Assembly (NCBI RefSeq): GCF_050624435.1
Contig: NC_134542.1
Coordinates: 9,110,497 to 9,174,496, forward strand
Length of the DNA: 64,000 nt
From: Tenrec ecaudatus
Taxonomy: Eukaryota > Chordata > Mammalia > Afrosoricida > Tenrecidae
Direction: 5' to 3'
This document shows positions 1-10,761 of this stretch, in pieces (within the stretch, counting starts at the first letter, position 1; each line of letters begins with the position of its first letter). The position numbers and the translations under genes are program-made. The notes below the pieces were generated by a model that saw only the letters and a program-made list of their open reading frames with translations, ran no database searches and was not told where the DNA came from.

Positions 1-29
1 CGGTTACCTGGGTTGTCGTTCGGGTTGTC

Positions 30-262
30 TATGCCTTCAAGTCAGTTGCCATCCATAGAGACCCGTGCACAGCAGAACGAACCCTGCACAGTCCTGTGCC
101 TTCCTCACAATGGTTCCTAAGACCGAGCCCATTGTTGCAGCTACCACGTCGATCCGTCTCATTAAGGGCCTCCCTCTTTTGTTGCGCCTCCACTTTACCA
201 AGTGCGATGTACTTCTCCAAGGACTGCTCTTTCCATTCTTTCTCCTCCATTATCAAAGAATT
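30..262 (-). mobile_element. RTE/BovB-type LINE 3' fragment
   Basis: The + strand shows the reverse complement of the RTE 3' end. The block 'cagcagaacgaaccctgcac' is followed by 'gagcccattgttgcag' and 'ctttaccaagtgcgatgtac'. The same block order recurs at 25645, 33880, 38840 and 60925. There is no coding capacity. Confidence 0.7.
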
Positions 263-621
263 CTTGGGTGGACACCCATACTGTGGAGTTTTCCTCAAAA
301 TAGATCAGAATCAAAAGGACAATATCACGACTAAATAGACAATTCACATCCTTCCGTCACCACCCATTGCTTTCCCGGCAACACTCTCCATCCCCCCTCT
401 CCGTGCCTTGTGTTTCTGACCATGCTATAAAAACACAGCCACGCGGTTCTGGGTATTGGAGCAGCTGGAGACAGAACAGTGGACAAGCCCCTGCACTCCT
501 GGGACTCACACTTTTACGGGAGAGAGAAACAAACGATATTTTAGAGTTGGGAAGCAAGGACAATTTATTTAAAAAAATATATAATAGTACTTAAAATTTA
601 TATTTTTGTTGGGGCTTCTCT

Positions 622-2470
622 TTTTTATTATTAATCACTTTATTGGGGTTTTTACAGATCTTATAACAATCCATGATTCAATCGTGTCAAACACACTTGT
701 ACATATGTTGCCATCATAGTTTCCAAACATTTTCTTCTGCCTTGATCCCTTGGTATCAGCTCATCTTTCCCCCCTCCCTCCCCCACCCTTCCACCCTGGG
801 ACTCCTTGATCAGTTATATACTATTATTGTTATTTTGTACTTTACACCATCCATTGTCTCCCTTCACCCACGTTTCTGTTATTCGCCTCTCTCAGATGGG
901 GTGTGTGTCTTATAGATCCAACCTGTGATGAGTTCCACCTTTCTCCCCACCCACCTCCCCTTCACTCCCACTACTGTCATGATATTGCTACTCTCACTAC
1001 TGCCCCTGAAGGGTTTATCTGCCCTGGATTCCATGTGTCAAGAGCTCTGGTCTACCCAGATTTGTAAAATAAAACTGGGTCATGGGGGATGGGAAGCATT
1101 AAGGAACTAGAGGAATATTATGTGTTTCATTGGTGCTATACTACACCCTGGCTAAATCATTCTTTTCTTGTGACCCTTCTGTGAGGTGTCCAGTTGTCTA
1201 CAGATGGGCTTTGTGTCTCTACTCCAACCCTCCTTGTTTGCATTGATATACTTGTTTGTTTTGGATCTTTTGATACCTGATACCTGATCCTGTCAACACC
1301 TCGTGATCACACAGGCTGTTGTGCTTCTTCCATGTGGGCTCTGTTGCTTCCCTGTTAGATGGCTGTTTGTCTAACTTCAAACCTTTATGATCTCAGATGC
1401 TATATCTTTTGATAGCCAGGTACCATCTGCTTTCTTTCCCACATTTGCTGATGCACCCATTTTGTCTTCAACGATTGTGTTGGGAAGGTATCACAAAGTG
1501 CCAGGTTATTAGAACAAAGTGTTCTTGTGTCTAGGGAGGCCTTGAGTAGAGGCCCAAAGTCCATCTGTTATCTTAATACTTAACATTTAAATATATGTAA
1601 ATCAACCTCTATCATTATAAATTAATATATTTACATATACATATGCCTATATCTATAACTCTATAAATAGCTTTTGCCTTCTAGTTCTTTTCTATATTTC
1701 TTTTCACCTTCCTCCTGTCTCACTATCATGCATGCCTTCCATGTGGCTCTCAGTAATTCCTCTCAGCTACACTGCACTTGATCAAACCCCACCAGGCATT
1801 CTATGCCCTCCTCCCCATAAAGTTTAGATCCATTGTTGCTCCCTTGCCCCTGAGTTTGTTGGCTTCCCTCTCCGTTTTCCCCGCCTCCTCTTCTTCCTTG
1901 TCCCGTCTGGAACTGTCAGTCCTGTTGTTTTCTCCTCAGTATTATTAATCCTACCTGTCTTATATAGATAGACATGAAAAATATTTTAAGCCTAAAGTGG
2001 TTCCAATCTGTCTGTTGACCCTTATGAATGTTTCCCAAGGTGTCAAGCTCTGTCCCCCGAGGCAGACGTCTATTTTCAGGATTCCTCGGGGACTTCGTGA
2101 CTTTGCCCTCCTTGCTGCCCTGTTGTGGTTCCTTCGCGTTTCTCCCCACTATGTGTGGGTCAGACTGGGCACACGTTCCGTAGTATGTTTCCAGTGTTGT
2201 CCCCTGTAGCCTTGTGGGTCAGGGAGGGGATGTCATGTCTCATGGTGGGCCTGGCCCTAGGGTCCTCTATGTGCATTGGCTGCTCCAAGCAGGGATGTCG
2301 TCCTCGGGGCTTGGTGGGCCATGATGAGGCCCACTCTCTCTTTCTCTCTTCCTCTTAGTTTGCTCTTGTGCGGTCTATAAGACCCGCCACCCCCCCTGGG
2401 CGACATCTTCAGGGCTGCCTCTGTGGCATTCTTCTAGGGAGGGGTCCGCACAGCTTAGCTTGGGTCCATC
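622..2470 (-). mobile_element. L1 3'UTR, 5'-truncated (tenrec-type L1)
   Basis: The 3' end lies at the left: T-rich sequence followed by 'cactttattggggtttttac', the complement of an AATAAA-type L1 end. Landmarks shared with the copies at 18986, 32562 and 46745 follow in order: 'cctggattccatgtgtc', 'gtctacccagatttgtaa', 'cttttgatagccaggtacca' and 'gttatggttcctt'-like sequence. The element stops inside its long 3'UTR, so no ORF2 remains. Confidence 0.75.
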
Positions 2471-2497
2471 CCTGTCGAAGGATGACTTCTTGACTTG

Positions 2498-2693
2498 TTC
2501 ACTACCGTAGAATCAATTCTGACTCATGGTGACCTGTTAGGAAAGGGTAGATCTGCCCTTGTGTGTTTCTGAGACTAACTTTTTGGGGGAGTAGAAAACC
2601 TTATCTTTTCCCAGCAGAGCTGCTGGCTTTGAACTGCTAATCTGTCTGTTAGCAGCCCAACTCATACCCACTACACCACCAGGGCTCCTGAGT
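2498..2693 (-). mobile_element. AfroSINE
   Basis: The + strand carries the complement of the tail (gaatcaattctgactcat), the central 'gggagtagaaaaccttatc' block, and the complement of the tRNA-like head ending in 'caccaccagggctcctga'. The element is essentially full length. Confidence 0.85.
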
Positions 2694-3619
2694 TCTCTTG
2701 AAGGAGGTAACATTTGAGGATGGAATGTTGACATGCGCTAAGCGCCCTGACAAGTGAAAGGCAAAGCAAGCCAAGCAGAGTGCCCTGCAGGTGCAAAGGC
2801 CCTGAAGTGGGGATGGAGTTGTCAAGGTGGGGGGGGGGGTCAGAAAGCAGGGGAGGAGCGGGTGGTGGGCCTGTAGAAGGAGAAGAAGTCAGAGGGCAGG
2901 ACTGTGGTGAAGCAGCTTTGATTTTATTTCAAGTTGCAAACGTGTGGTGTAAATATCCCGTTTAAACATTCTCATGAAATGCGGAGCCGGCTGGTCTTCG
3001 CTGGAGGCTTTGCCAGGCGATAGCACTGAATAAGCAGTGCTTTTTTGGGGGGGAACTTCATTTTATTCACTTCCCAATCCCTTCGTATTCCGTTAGGAGT
3101 TAGTTGGGCTTAGTTTTACGAGGATGGCGTAGCAGAATGAGCACATTTTCACCAGGCAGCATTCTATCTGTGTGCTCGACTTTGTGTGTGAGCATGTCTG
3201 CCCCAGAGATCCAGGGTCCCATTTGCCTGAAGCCTCTTCTTCCCCGATTTCAGTTCTGTTCCCAGCGCCCCTGAGCAGCCAGGGAGTGTACTGGCAGCAG
3301 TCAAAGTCTCTGTTAGCCCAGAAAGAAATTGTAATTGAATAGAGTAAGCTTTGAACGCTGGGGTGTCTCTGGAGAAGCCAGGCTCTCTCCATGTTGATGC
3401 ATGGAGGGTCTCTGAAGACTATCTGGGGGGAGGGGGGGGCACGGGCGCGAGGCCGGCACCAGCCCGGGACTTGGACACATGCATTAAGAACTTAAAGCCC
3501 GGCCACCTTTGAAAGTGAGCCAGCTGAAGTTTTTATCTCTTCTCTTTGTAATCAACCTTCCAACTTGGTAACTCCAGTCGCACACCCTCCCTGCCCCCAC
3601 TGGAACTCCGTCTTGTTTC

Positions 3620-3832
3620 TAAGGAGCCCGGCGGTGCAATGCTTCAGTGCTGCTCTGTAAAGGTCGGCAGTCCAACCCCAGCCATTGGCACGAGGAAGAA
3701 AGGCCTGGCGATCGGCTTCTAGGAAGATAGCAGCCTCGCACACCCTGTGGGGCTGTTCTATTTGGTCACCCGGGGTCTCTGAGTCAGAATCCACCCCTGG
3801 CTATCTAACAACCACAGCGGCAGCAACAAGCT
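3620..3832 (+). mobile_element. AfroSINE (variant middle)
   Basis: The head 'aggagcccggcggtgcaat' and B-box-like 'ggtcggcagtccaac' are followed by 'gaagaaaggcctggcgatc'. This middle block differs from the common AfroSINE and marks a subfamily also seen at 16240, 35350 and 36690. It ends with a degenerate 'ctgagtcagaatccacccc'. Confidence 0.75.
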
Positions 3833-3987
3833 CACGAGGACGGAACAGTGCCCGTGCTAGCTGGCCGCCTCACATTAAACACAGACCTTTGGGTGAATAC
3901 ATGCGCCACCCCAAGGGTTGTAGGTCAAGTGGAAGTTGGTTGACATAGGCCAGTGCACCTATAGGGGAAATAAGCAAGGAATCTGTG

Positions 3988-4161
3988 CAAAGGTCGCACT
4001 GCCATCGAGTCCCGAACCCTGCCCCTGCGGGTTTCCCAGGCTGGAACTCTCTGCGGGAGTAGAAAGCCTCATCTTTCTCCTGTGGAGTGGCTGGTGGTTC
4101 CGAACTTCTGCCCTTTCGGTTAGCAACCCATGCATAACTACTACGCCACCAGGGATCCCTG
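3988..4161 (-). mobile_element. AfroSINE
   Basis: 'gccatcgagtcccgaaccc', 'gggagtagaaagcctcatct' and 'ctacgccaccagggatccct' appear in the order expected for a minus-strand copy. Confidence 0.85.
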
Positions 4162-4267
4162 GACAAAGGCTCGGTGTGTGAGAAATGAGATTTCAGTTGA
4201 GACTCTGGTATCCTCAGGATGGCAGCCAAAAAGATAGAGTTAGTGCCCCCTAAGGAGTCTTATTTTC

Positions 4268-4447
4268 ACCCAGGGTTGCCTTAGGAAACCCCACCCAACC
4301 CACAGCGGGGTACATTGGGTTTCCAAGGCTGTAAATCGTGATGGAGGGAGACTGTCAGATCATTTTTTTCAAAGAATTGTTGGTGGGTTTGAACCGCTGA
4401 CCTTTAGGTTAGCGCAGCGTGTAACCCACAGCGCCACCTGGACTCCT
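4268..4447 (-). mobile_element. AfroSINE, degenerate
   Basis: 'gttggtgggtttgaaccgct' and 'cacagcgccacctggactcc' are the complement of an AfroSINE head; the tail half (4268-4360) is badly decayed. The head ends 97 bp before the DNER exon at 4544. Confidence 0.65.
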
Positions 4448-4543
4448 GAAAACGCCTCTATTAAAGCCCTCTGGGGATCCACATGGTTTACGGGGTGGTC
4501 TAATTACGAGGAAAGAACTGACCCATTTATGGTCTCTTTGCAG

Positions 4544-4843
4544 CTCCTTGCGGATCCTTGCGCCAGCAACCCCTGTTCCCATGGTGACTGCAGCAGCAGC
4601 AGCGCTGGTGGCTATGTCTGCGTTTGCAGCGAAGGCTTCGGAGGGGCCGACTGTGACCAGGCACTTCCCAGCCTCCCTGCCTCTGGCTGGACCGAGGCCA
4701 CAGCCCCCAGGCAGCTCCAGCCAGCCCCTGCCACCCGTGAGCCCGACATCAGCCTGCCCCGCTCTCCAGCCACTGCGACCCTGCCCACGTGGCAGCCGAA
4801 AACGGGACAGAAAGTTGTCGAAATGAAGTGGGATGAAGTGGAG
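4544..4843 (+). CDS. DNER: DNER coding exon (exon 2): first EGF-like module
   Basis: This 300-bp exon (100 codons, phase 0 at both ends) encodes part of DNER, a single-pass neuronal membrane protein with tandem EGF repeats, reported as a non-canonical Notch ligand in Purkinje cell and Bergmann glia biology. Translation from CTC at 4544 gives DPCASNPCSHGDC, then a serine run, then YVCVCSEGFGGADC. The six cysteines at exon residues 6, 11, 16, 26, 28 and 37 form one EGF-like module. A Pro/Ala/Thr-rich linker follows, ending TLPTWQPKTGQKVVEMKW. I recognise the linker as closely similar to human DNER, so the exon numbering comes from homology. The acceptor is tttgcag|CTC and the donor GAG|gtgagg. 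There is no stop or frameshift. The open frame runs past the donor to 4966, but there it is intronic. Confidence 0.93.
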
Positions 4844-4965
4844 GTGAGGACGGGTGCTTATATCTCTTTCACCTCCAGCAACCAGATAATGAAAATGCAC
4901 GGGGAGGCCTTTATGTTAAGTTCAAGAGAACCACACGAAGGTTCCAGATTTTTTTTTTCTTTATG

Positions 4966-5185
4966 AGGTCCTCGTGGTTCCGTGGTAAGCTTTTTGTCTT
5001 CCGTGTGGGGAGACCCAGGTTCGATTCCCTGGCAGGGCACTTCATGGGCAGATATTGCCCATCTGCCAGGGGAGGTTGGCAGCTGGATAGGATGTTGAAC
5101 AGGTTTCAAGGGAGTTCCCGACTAAGAGGGACTAGGAATAAAGACATGGAGATTCCCTCTGAAAAATCCTTCGGATCATAGGGGC
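4966..5185 (+). mobile_element. tRNA-like head element (5' end of RTE-related retroposon)
   Basis: 'gtcctcgtggttccgtggta' resembles an A-box region and 'acccaggttcgattccctgg' is a strong B-box. Next come 'gggcacttcatgggcagata' and 'gttgaacaggtttcaaggga'. The last block also occurs at 51300, and the head occurs in minus orientation at 20608-20683. It differs from the standard AfroSINE head. The match to the 5' part of an afrotherian RTE or RTE-linked SINE is from memory. Confidence 0.55.
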
Positions 5186-5851
5186 CCATGTTTTATTTCC
5201 TTGTACACGGGGTCACAGATTTGAGGGCTGCTACCCTGACAACCTCCTTCTGTCCCCACACGAGGGTCTAGCACACACTCTTGGTTACACAAAGAACGCT
5301 TTGCGGTTAAAATGGTTTGGGGATAAAGAGAGAAAGTGAAGGAACGACCTTGTTTTCCAGAAAGGGTCCCACATGCATTGTCGGGAGGCGATCTTTAGCC
5401 TGCGCCCCATGCCAGCTTTTACAGGCAGAGGCCGCTCATGGTGGAGGCATGGAGCTGAGCTGGGCCTTCAAGGGTTGACCTGGTTTCCCTTCACGGAATA
5501 TTATACCGAACTTTTATTTCTGGTTTTACATGCTTTGGCCCTAGCGACATGCCTCGCAGGGCTTCAGTGGGATTTAGGAAAGAGTCGCTATTGTTGATTT
5601 AAAACCCTTTTCTTTTTCAGAATGGCATTTCAGAATGTTATTGATTTGGGGCGGTAGAGAAAGCCATGGAAACAGGTTGCTTCTGGGTGTGGAGGGGCTC
5701 CCAGAGCCCTGAAAGCCTTTGGGAGAGTTTTCAGCCATCAGCTGGAAGTTGATCTAAAATGTAAATGTGCCAGGTTCACACAGACGGGGAACAGTTGAAG
5801 CCTGAGTTTGAGGCCTCATTGACAGAAAGTGGTCCCACTCCAAAGCTCCCA

Positions 5852-5926
5852 CATTATGTCCACTGTGTCCTCCCATTCCACGGCTTATGTCCATTATGTC
5901 CACAGCATCCTCCCATTCCATAGCTT
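5852..5926 (+). repeat. Two-copy tandem duplication, 40-bp period
   Basis: Units starting at 5852 and 5892 both begin 'cattatgtccac' and both contain 'cctcccattcca'. They differ at a few positions. Confidence 0.7.
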
Positions 5927-7039
5927 CCAGGTTAGGCCATGGTGTCCCATGGCTGTGTTACTGCCTGCTGTAGGTTTCAGAGCTTGAAGCAGAAAGACAC
6001 GAGGGTCTGTGTGTATCATGAATCGAGTCAAAGAATGTGCCGGGAACCCGCCTTCTTGGTCTCAAGGAGATAGGCAGCGGTCCTCTCTTCCATTGCTCGG
6101 GTCTTTTGGTCAGTTGACCCATTTCCCCCCATCATTCACACTCAGTTTGTGAAGGCTGCATTCAGACTGCAGGATAGGGTTCTGAGCCTTCCTTAAAACG
6201 AAACAAAACAAAAGCAAAATGAACTGTGGGCTTGCGCTGATCTTTGGAGCTCTGGATTTCATACCCCGTTGCAGTGTGAGAATCTGATTAGATTCCTAGT
6301 TTATCAGCGATGTGTCCTGTCAAGGAAGCATTTGCCTGGCCAGCCATCATTTCACTGTGTGTGTGTCCAGCCCTGCCGTGGGAGGGCAGGCTAAGTGGTT
6401 GGTTTTTTTTAACATAGCAGGTTCATCTTCCTGCTATGTAAGCTAAGTATGTGGGGCAGTGAGCTCTCCACGAGGAGAGGATGCGTCCACTGGTGATTAG
6501 GACCCTTTGGGGAGCCCTGCCCAGGTCTCACCACACGCTTTCTGTTGAGTCCCAGTGGTTCTATGATGAGCTCCTTTTGAACACACACGACAGCAGGGCA
6601 ATGTTCGAGAAGGCGCCGCTTCATAACTGAAGGTGTAACCCCCAAGGGGGTATCAAAGGGCATCTTGCTAGCACCCTACCCCCCTACCCAGTCTCAGCAC
6701 AGAAGGCGGCCACCCAGGGTAGGCACACTGTGGCCAGGACCAGATGCTTAGGCCCACATTCCAATCAGCAAGGCTCCTACCTGCCCTTTGTATGCTGGCC
6801 CTGACGCCCCCTCCCCCCCTGCTCTCGAAACACCCCGTTCCCTCCTTCCCAACAGCTGGAGAGTCGAGGAGGGACCCATGACTGCTCCCTCAATGAAAGG
6901 GAGGTGACTTAGAGAGAACCCAGCTGCCTTTCCTGTAATCTCCCCATGTGCAATCTTGGGAATTTCCAAACAGCTCCCAGAGACCTTTCGCAATTAAGGG
7001 AGTAGTGATACCAGGAAGGTAGTGGGCAGGTGGGCAGAG

Positions 7040-7305
7040 GAGGGGAAGAACCCATGGGAGAAGGGAGACAGTGGATGGTGTAAGATATGGAAATAATTAT
7101 AATTTATAGTTTATCAAGGGGTCACGAGGGTTGAAGTGGGGAGGGAGGGTAAAAAGAGGAGCTGATACCAAGGGCTCATATAGCAAGTAAATGTTTAGAA
7201 AATCATGATGGCAACATGCACAGCTATGCTGGATACAATTGATGGGTGGGTTGTTATAAGAGCCGTAAGAGCCCCCAATAAAACGATCTTAAAGAAAAAA
7301 AGAAG
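7040..7305 (+). mobile_element. L1 3'UTR end (+ orientation)
   Basis: The sequence ends 'agagcccccaataaaacg' followed by an A-rich tail, and contains 'gagctgataccaagggctca' and 'gatggcaacatgcacag'. This is the terminal quarter of the same L1 3'UTR seen in reverse at 622 and 46745, 5'-truncated. Confidence 0.8.
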
Positions 7306-7469
7306 AGAAAAAGAGACTCAAGTGTTGTAATGTTCATTGCCTCTCTAAGTCCTAAGTTGGATGTGTCCCCTGCCCATTCTCAGTCTTGCTTCATGGATAG
7401 AAACAGAGCATGTTCCACGACCCCCACAAATAAACAAACAAACACACACACACAAACTCAGTCCTCGAG

Positions 7470-7602
7470 CCCCTTTAGGACAGAGAACTGCCCCGCAAGG
7501 TCCCCAGGGCGGTAAATCTTGACTGAAGCAGATGACCTCAGTTTTCCATTCAGGAGCAGCTGGTGGGTTTGAACTTCCAGCCGTTCAGTTAGCAGGGAGG
7601 CG
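7470..7602 (-). mobile_element. AfroSINE, 5'/3' truncated
   Basis: 'ggacagagaactgccccgc', 'aggagcagctggtgggtttg' and 'ccgttcagttagcaggg' match the minus-strand AfroSINE body. It ends 95 bp before the acceptor of the next exon. Confidence 0.7.
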
Positions 7603-7697
7603 CTTAATCACTGTGCATGGAAACTTGTGGACGATAGTATGGCGTACCGTTGAACAACTCCGACAACCAGTCTTGTTTGTTTTGCTCTTCTTCCCAG

Positions 7698-7792
7698 GTG
7701 GTCCCGGATATTGCTTGTGGGAATGCCAGCTCCAACGGCTCCTCCGGGGGCCGCCTGGTGTCCTTCGCCGTGCCCCAGAACACCTCAGTAAA
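7698..7792 (+). CDS. DNER: DNER coding exon (exon 3): N-glycosylated linker
   Basis: This 95-bp exon has phase 0 in and phase 2 out. It reads VVPDIACGNASSNGSSGG, then RLVSFAVPQNTSV, and ends with AA of a lysine codon completed by the next exon. Three N-glycosylation sequons (NAS, NGS, NTS) fall within 31 residues, consistent with a secreted ectodomain. The acceptor is tcttcccag|GTG and the donor is AA|gtaaga. Joined to the previous exon it gives DEVE-VVPDIACG, which matches the order in human DNER. It lies between EGF modules, and I recognise no separate domain. Confidence 0.92.
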
Positions 7793-8062
7793 GTAAGACA
7801 ACTCGCCCTCACCTCTGCTCCGCTCGCCACTGTGGCCCCGCTGCCGGGCTGCCCGTCTTTCACAAGGAGTCGGTAGCCAGTTGGAACAGTGTCCGGGGCA
7901 CCCCGGTCGGAGTGAGAATAGTTAGGGTCAACGTGAAGGCTGGAAATGGGGGAGAAATGGGGGATTGTGGGACTGGATCAGAGTGGGTGTCCCGAGTCAC
8001 CGTGAGCTTCCAAAATGATTCATGCTCTTAAGATCTTTATTCAGAGCCCTGGTGGTGTAGAG

Positions 8063-8286
8063 CAGGGGTCCTCACATTTTTTAAACAAGGGGCAAGTTCA
8101 CTGTCCCTCAGACCCGTTGGAGGGCCGGACTATAGTTAAAAAAAAAACTATGAACAAATTCCTATGCACACTGCACATATCTTATTTTGAAGTTAAAATA
8201 CAAGCAGGGCAAAAACACCTGGTGGGCTGGATAAATGTCCTCGGCGGACCACATGTGGCCCGCAGACTGTAGTTTGAGGACCTCTG
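8063..8286. mobile_element. hAT-family MITE (OposCharlie/OC1-like)
   Basis: This 224-bp element starts CAGGGGTCCTCA and ends TGAGGACCTCTG, an imperfect terminal inverted repeat. The flanks gtgtagag (8055-8062) and gggtagag (8287-8294) form an 8-bp target duplication matching at 7/8 and fitting the hAT pattern nTnnnnAn. Inside are 'ggagggccggactatag' and 'ggaccacatgtggcccgcag', familiar from OC1-type nonautonomous elements. No transposase is encoded. The family name is from memory; the hAT class is seen directly. Confidence 0.85.
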
Positions 8287-8312
8287 GGGTAGAGGTTACA
8301 TGTGAAGGGTGA

Positions 8313-8939
8313 TGTGGGGGAAGCCAGCCCCTCACGCTATCACGGGTTCAATAAGTGCAATTGGATGGTTAAAATATATACAGAGTATAGTAAAGTCACA
8401 GAGAATAAGAGAGATAGAAGAGAAGGTAAAATAAAGTAGTCTGACACATTTCATGGTGTGTGCTCACCTCCTGGACGGCCATGATCTTACCAGTCAGGTC
8501 CACGCACAGCGAGGGCCGAGGGGGCAGGAGAGAGAGTGCTTTATTTCTAACCTTTTGGGGTGTATCTTTTGGGGTGTACAAGCCCACTATTTACAGGTAA
8601 AGACATGTATCACAGGAAGGGGTGGCACTGTAGGAGGGATTAAGGGTACACATGTGACAAGATGGGCGGATCCTAGCTTCATGGTGGCGGCCTAACCTTG
8701 TCCTTGACCTGGAGACTGGATTTAGTCTAAGCTTTCAGGGAAGCAATCCACTGTCCCTAACAGTAGGGAGTGAGCCCCACCTAAGATGGGACCAGACAAC
8801 AGGGTCTGCTTGCTCTGGATGCTGGTGCCTTCAGGGAGGTAACCTGACAATCATCTACCATTAGTAGCAAGCCGTGTCCTCGGTCTGACATACATATTTG
8901 GGGGAGATGAGCTGGGGAACAGTCTTTTTATATCCCACA
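8313..8939 (-). mobile_element. Solo ERV LTR
   Basis: This 627-bp element is bounded by TGTGGG and CCCACA, with flanks gggtga (8307-8312) and gggtgc (8940-8945), a 6-bp duplication matching at 5/6. On the minus strand it carries an AATAAA signal (complement near 8541) and is homologous along its length to the + strand LTR at 41614-42286. No internal retroviral sequence is attached, so it is a solo LTR. A 6-bp duplication suggests a class II-type ERV (inference). Confidence 0.8.
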
Positions 8940-9954
8940 GGGTGCTAACAGCAGTTCAAAACCGCCAGCTGCTCAGGGAGAAAGGACTTTCTACTCCTGC
9001 AAAGAGTTACAGGCTTGGAAACCCACAGGGCCAGTCGCTTGGTTTGGCCTCTTGAGCTCTTAATTAGTTTGATCTAATAGTAATCATAGTAAAATAACTG
9101 AACTGAATTACTTTTACACCAGGCGGTATACCTGCCCATTCCCCATTTTCCTTCCCATAGTAGCTCCTTGGAAAGCAGGCAGCTGGGAGAGCAGCGTTTT
9201 CCCTGAGGTGGAACCAGGCAGAATGGCCACCATGACAAGACAAGACAGATGAGGTGGTGTGCTGGGGTGGCGGTGGAGGGGCACCTGCTGTGTATCTCTG
9301 CCCTGCCATGGGCCCCAGCTGTGCCCCCCACCCCACCCCATGGACCACTACCAACTGTCCATCCTTTGTTGTGGTGTTTAATGGTCTCTCCCCAGCCTCC
9401 CAGGCCCACTGGGTGAGGGGGCACTGTCTAGCCATTGGAGACTTTGGGAGAATGGGGGACTTGTGGGCTGGGGTAACCAGCTCCATGTAAAGAGGGGCAG
9501 TGGGCACCATAGGAAAGAACAGAGGGTGGTCAGTGGGCACTTTCCCAGGGTGTTGTGGTCACAGTGGTATGGCCAACGATGTTTAGAAGAGGGACTCCAT
9601 TGTATTTCATCTGTTTCCCCTTCTCCCCCACAAACCCTGGACCCACTCAGGATGGAGAGTGAATTCCACGGACTCAGGGAGGGACTGTCCCCAGGGGAGA
9701 GGGGTGGAGAGTCCGAGGCAGCATTGTGTTTCGGCAGCAGGGGGCGACCTGCCCCCAGTGTTTCCCGGCTGCTGCTCACACCCCACTGGCTGGCTGGTTT
9801 TAAGGAAACAGGGGATCTCTTCTTTCTGCAACTTCTCTGGAACCGTCTCCCAGCCCTCTCTCCAAATCGTATTACCTTACTCGCGCCAGCCATTTCTACT
9901 AATCCTTATCTTCTCCACACCTGCTCAAATAAACCACCTACACTCCCTGCCTGC

Positions 9955-10093
9955 CAGCCAGTGCCAACTCATAGCGACCCTATAGTGGATGTCGGAGACT
10001 GTACCTCCTTACTGGAGTAGAAAACTTAGCCTTTCTCTCGAGGAGCGGCTGGTGGTTTTGAGCTTCGGACCTTGAGGTTAGCAGCCCAATGGA
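9955..10093 (-). mobile_element. AfroSINE
   Basis: 'gccaactcatagcgacccta', 'actggagtagaaaacttagc' and 'gaggttagcagcccaatgg' are minus-strand landmarks; the head is truncated. Confidence 0.8.
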
Positions 10094-10559
10094 CTGAAAC
10101 TGGCGTTTGAAAATACGTGTTTAACATCTTTCCTCTCCACAACCTGGGGTCCTCTAAGACACCCCCCAACCCCCACCACAGGGGTGGTCCTGCAGATTGG
10201 ACCCAGGCTGAATAGAATGGGATGATGGATGATCCCGGAGTGCTGGGACTCTACTTGTGGGCAACTGTCCCCTCACTCTCTGACTTACTCACCCCCTCAG
10301 TTGTTTATCAAAGTTCCCAGCTCTTCTCTGATAAGATTCACCTGACTGTGCCCTCTAGCAGGCGGGGGTGGGGGCTACAACAGAGGAAGGGAGGATCCCA
10401 GGGCTGGGCTGAGATGTGGGCCACGCCTTGGAGCTTGGAGGGCAGCGACATCTTTCAGTGGGAGAGAAACCCAGCAGCCATGGAGCCAACCCCAGGTGTG
10501 TCCCAGTCGACCTGACTCCATAGGGTTGTCCATGTCTGGGTGTTCAGAAGTGAATCACC

Positions 10560-10683
10560 AGACCCTTCTCTCTTTTTTAAGATTTATGCTTATTTTTTTA
10601 ATAAATCATTTTATTGGGGGCTCTTACAGCTCTTATAACAATCCATACATCCATTGTATCAAGCACATTTGTACATACACGAG
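10560..10683 (-). mobile_element. L1 3' end, very short copy
   Basis: T-rich sequence is followed by 'cattttattgggggctctta' and 'caatccatacatccattg'. Only about 120 bp of the L1 3' terminus is present. Confidence 0.8.
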
Positions 10684-10761
10684 GCACCCCTGGGTGGACC
10701 TTTTGGTTAGTATCCATCTCTGAAAACTGTTTACACTAGGTGGACCAAACAAAACAAAACG

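Larger units (their letters stand above)
1..4543 (+). other. DNER: DNER intron 1 (3' part)
   Basis: The sequence up to the acceptor at 4543 is intronic by position. It holds an RTE remnant, a 1.8-kb L1 3'UTR piece and four AfroSINEs, listed separately. The stretch 2694-3619 has no recognisable gene or repeat apart from short G-runs near 2829 and 3424. The acceptor reads tctctttgcag, a good polypyrimidine tract plus AG. Confidence 0.8.
4844..7697 (+). other. DNER: DNER intron 2
   Basis: This 2854-bp intron has donor gtgagg and acceptor ttcttcccag. It contains a tRNA-like head element at 4966, a short tandem duplication at 5852, an L1 3'UTR at 7040 and an AfroSINE at 7470. I see no gene or clear repeat in 5190-5850 or 5930-7030. 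Confidence 0.85.
8043..9045 (+). mobile_element. AfroSINE split by a hAT MITE and a solo LTR
   Basis: The SINE head 'agagccctggtggtgtag' (8043-8062) is interrupted by the MITE. It resumes 'gtagaggttacatgtg' (8288-8312), is interrupted by the LTR, and resumes again from 8940 with 'ggtgctaacagcagttcaaa', 'aaaggactttctactcctgc' and 'ggaaacccacagggcc'. The three pieces rejoin into one SINE body, which makes the SINE the oldest element here. Confidence 0.85.

Noticed and set aside
4529-4966. Treating the whole 145-codon ORF as the exon
   Set aside because: AG at 4543 and GT at 4844 are strong splice sites, and DNER homology stops at the donor; the remainder is intron read-through.
4966-5060. tRNA gene
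   Set aside because: Although A- and B-box-like motifs are present, no cloverleaf can be closed and the same head recurs attached to RTE sequence; it is a retroposon head.
5840-5930. Longer satellite at this site
   Set aside because: Only two units are present.
9378-10020. ORFs of 158-185 codons on both strands
   Set aside because: The region is GC-rich and stop-poor, the frames overlap antisense, and no domain or conserved motif is visible; part lies in an AfroSINE.
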